DNA of 7,645 nucleotides from a bacterium (GTDB lineage Bacteria; UBA9089): NCBI GenBank assembly GCA_003485015.1, contig DNCN01000002.1:1-7645 (forward strand), read 5' to 3'. The translations under genes were made by a program, and so were the position numbers. The notes beneath the pieces were generated by a model. That model did not search any database. It was given only the letters and a program-made list of their open reading frames with translations, and had not been told where the DNA came from. How positions within the stretch are numbered: position 1 is the stretch's first letter; the number at the start of each line of letters is the position of its first letter. Positions 6,437 through 7,645 of the stretch are shown here, piece after piece.

Positions 6437-6508
6437 GCTTAGGCACCTCAAATTAGTATGGAATCCGGGTTCTCCCCTCTTTTCTTCATCCGAGTTTAAG
6501 CCTAAAGC
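6437..6508 (-). ncRNA. Candidate structured RNA segment in the IS flank
   Basis: GCTTAGGC (6437-6444) and GCCTAAAGC (6500-6508) can pair over 8 bp with one bulge, enclosing about 55 nt. Inside and just outside are repeated words: ATCCGGGTT (6463-6471), ATCCGAGTT (6488-6496) and CGGGTTCT at 6466 and 6528. On the minus strand GGGTAGAACCC (about 6529-6539) can form a further hairpin. IS1111-group members of IS110 are known to encode a bridge-type RNA downstream of the recombinase, which is where this lies. No homology can be shown here, so it is only a candidate. Confidence 0.2.
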
Positions 6509-6590
6509 TAAGTGCCCAGTTTTCAAGCGGGTTCTACCCATATATAAACTTCGGGCTCTCTTAGAGATCTTCAGGAAGAATATTGGACGA

Positions 6591-7645
6591 TTAAAGAGAG
6601 GAGAGACCCAGAACAACCTCCTTTCTTACCCACTGGGGGATGAGATCAAATGGAGAGAATCTTCTCATAACCAGAGGAAGTTCAATATCAGAGAGGGCAA
6701 GCTTTGGTGTATACTTCTTTCTCTGGGTACAGAGGCAATGGAAGATCCTTAGATATTTATCTCCACAGGCAACAAGGGCCTGATGAAATTTCAAAGGGTT
6801 AACAGGTCTATTTCTCAGGTAGAGATAGCGTAATTGAAACTCCCTATTGTGAAGAATCAAAGAGAGAGCAACCTGACAAGTGATCTTTCTCAACCTGTCC
6901 CTACCTCGATTGGCAATGGATCTCTTACCCTTGAAGTCTCCTGATTCATTGTCTCTGGGTTCTATACCCGCAAGTTTCTGAAGACACCTTCCTCTCTCAT
7001 ACTGAATTGGATCGCCCACAAAGGCAAGGACAGTGGCATGCTGGAGGGGCTTGTCCCAGGAATGGAGTCGAGATACTCATGGTATGGGAGTTGGTAATAG
7101 AGATCGAGGAGTCTCTCCTTTAGATGCTCCTCTTGCTCAAGGTAGAGTGAGAGCCGGCTGGCACAGAAGGAGAGTCTCTCGAGGATGGATGGCCTAAACC
7201 TTTCAACCCCAAATGATTCCTTCTCTCCAAAGAGGAAAGGATAGACTGAAGAGACCTTCTTCTTCATAACCCTCTCTCCATTAGATGACTCTTTGGGCCT
7301 GAGGATAAGAGAGTCTAAATCTAGAATGACTCTTCCCTTACCCTCTGAGCCAAGGAGGATGAGTAGTCTTAGGGAGGTCTTGGTTGCGGGGTCTTTGAAT
7401 ACCCCAAGGTATTCGGGAAGGACAAGCTCTAAGAGAGAGCGGATTCTGTTCTTCTCAGCGGCACTTAGCGCGCTAACATCTTGGTATTCTGAGGCAAGGA
7501 CCTCAAGTTCTATCCAGATAGGGTCCTTAGGGAGCTGAGTCGAGGTGAAGTTGGTGGATGTTCCCAATTGATTTATCAATTCAGCATCTCTATAGTCACT
7601 CTTTGAATAGGTGTAGGTAGCAATCTCTCGTTGCCTCCAGAGGGA
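6591..7645 (-). pseudogene. IS110-family DEDD transposase, frameshifted and 5'-partial
   Basis: IS110 recombinases cut and join DNA with a RuvC-like DEDD domain plus a C-terminal Tnp_20 domain bearing a catalytic serine. Seen on the minus strand, entering from the right edge: SKSDYRDAELI (about 7606-7574), the KTDxxDA motif with the last two acidic residues of DEDD. A helical middle region follows, then YLDSIPGTSP (ending near 7049), the helix-hairpin-helix-like IPGxxP of the second domain. The reading frame then changes: ATVLAFVGDP (from about 7037) continues in the -1 frame, with AGIEPRDNESG containing the presumed catalytic serine (codon 6944-6942), GKRSIANRGRDRLRK and a C-terminal tail ending at TAA 6593-6591. 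Restoring one C in the CCCC run (plus-strand GGGG 7046-7049) gives IPGTSPLQHATVLAFVGDP with exactly the family spacing. The first roughly 95-100 residues, with the first D and E, lie outside the window. Family is secure; whether the break is real or an assembly error is open. Confidence 0.85.

Larger units (their letters stand above)
6096..6590. other. Intergenic region, no convincing gene; AT-rich left, IS-like right
   Basis: This roughly 495-bp stretch separates the exported-protein gene from the minus-strand transposase. No ORF has a good RBS and family resemblance. About 6213-6415 is strongly AT-rich (27-33% GC in sampled lines) with small inverted repeats. From about 6420 GC rises to about 45% and repeated CCGRGTT words appear. 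The composition step suggests that the left end of the insertion element lies near 6410-6430. No intrinsic terminator with a T-run is seen after either gene. Confidence 0.5.
6420..7645 (-). mobile_element. IS110-family insertion element, partial at right edge
   Basis: The element is recognised from its transposase. It extends out of the window on the right, so its upstream end is not seen. The left boundary is set only by the composition change near 6420; IS110 elements lack conventional terminal inverted repeats, so no exact end can be read. The transposase frame is broken, so this copy is probably not autonomous unless the break is a sequencing error. Confidence 0.6.

Noticed and set aside
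6463..6540. tRNA-like T-arm (GGGTTCT..CCC) motifs
   Set aside because: The GGGTTC words lack the 5-bp stem, the TTCRA loop, and any acceptor or anticodon arm at the right spacing.
6422..6616. 64-codon minus-strand reading frame after the transposase
   Set aside because: Its only start is a TTG inside the transposase end, and it covers the repeat-rich flank. The sequence is better explained as non-coding IS end, although a decayed coding remnant is not excluded.
6962..7037. C-terminal end of the first transposase frame after the shift
   Set aside because: The residues after the shift (to the stop at 6962) do not resemble the family; they are out-of-frame translation of the conserved second domain.
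7040..7055. Programmed -1 frameshift in the transposase
   Set aside because: No canonical X XXY YYZ slippery heptamer is present at the CCCC run, and IS110 transposases are normally single-frame; a simple base loss fits better.
7293..7538. 81-codon plus-strand reading frame
   Set aside because: It is antisense to the transposase middle region, whose frame is supported by IS110 motifs on both sides.

Overview
The window looks like a stretch of chromosome from a bacterium. It carries a bacterial-type tRNA pseudouridine synthase (TruA), a bacterial PP2C-type phosphatase, Shine-Dalgarno-like sites, and tightly packed genes on one strand. The taxon cannot be fixed from the sequence. TPR-rich proteins of this style plus an IS110-type element suit many uncultivated anaerobic lineages, but that is a guess.

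Layout. Positions 1-137 are non-coding, with two GC-rich inverted repeats and a TATAAT box. Positions 177 (or 138)-2177 encode a STAND/NB-ARC-like ATPase with a winged-helix region and C-terminal TPRs. It overlaps truA (2161-2898) by 17 bp, and truA is followed after 16 bp by a PP2C-family Ser/Thr phosphatase (2915-3646). These three genes are probably one transcription unit. A 150-bp gap with a weak hairpin and a tandem 9-bp repeat follows. Next comes a long exported protein with no recognised family (3798-6095): signal peptide, cysteine cluster, beta-sandwich-like segment and TPR-like helices. It is visibly more AT-rich than the upstream genes. Positions 6096-6590 carry no convincing gene. 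The left part is AT-rich; the right part (about 6420-6590) has higher GC and short repeats, and probably belongs to the flank of an IS110-family element. The transposase of that element lies on the minus strand from 6591 to beyond the right edge, and is broken by a -1 frameshift near 7046-7049.

How the genes may work together. The STAND ATPase has the nucleotide switch and a TPR sensor or scaffold, but no recognisable effector domain. The phosphatase could act in a Ser/Thr phosphorylation circuit whose kinase is outside the window. TruA is a housekeeping tRNA-modification enzyme and is probably just a passenger in the operon. No complete novel defence or signalling system can be shown here. 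The best leads are the effector-less STAND/PP2C pairing, the AT-rich exported orphan, and the structured non-coding flank of the IS110-like element, which could hold a bridge-type RNA.
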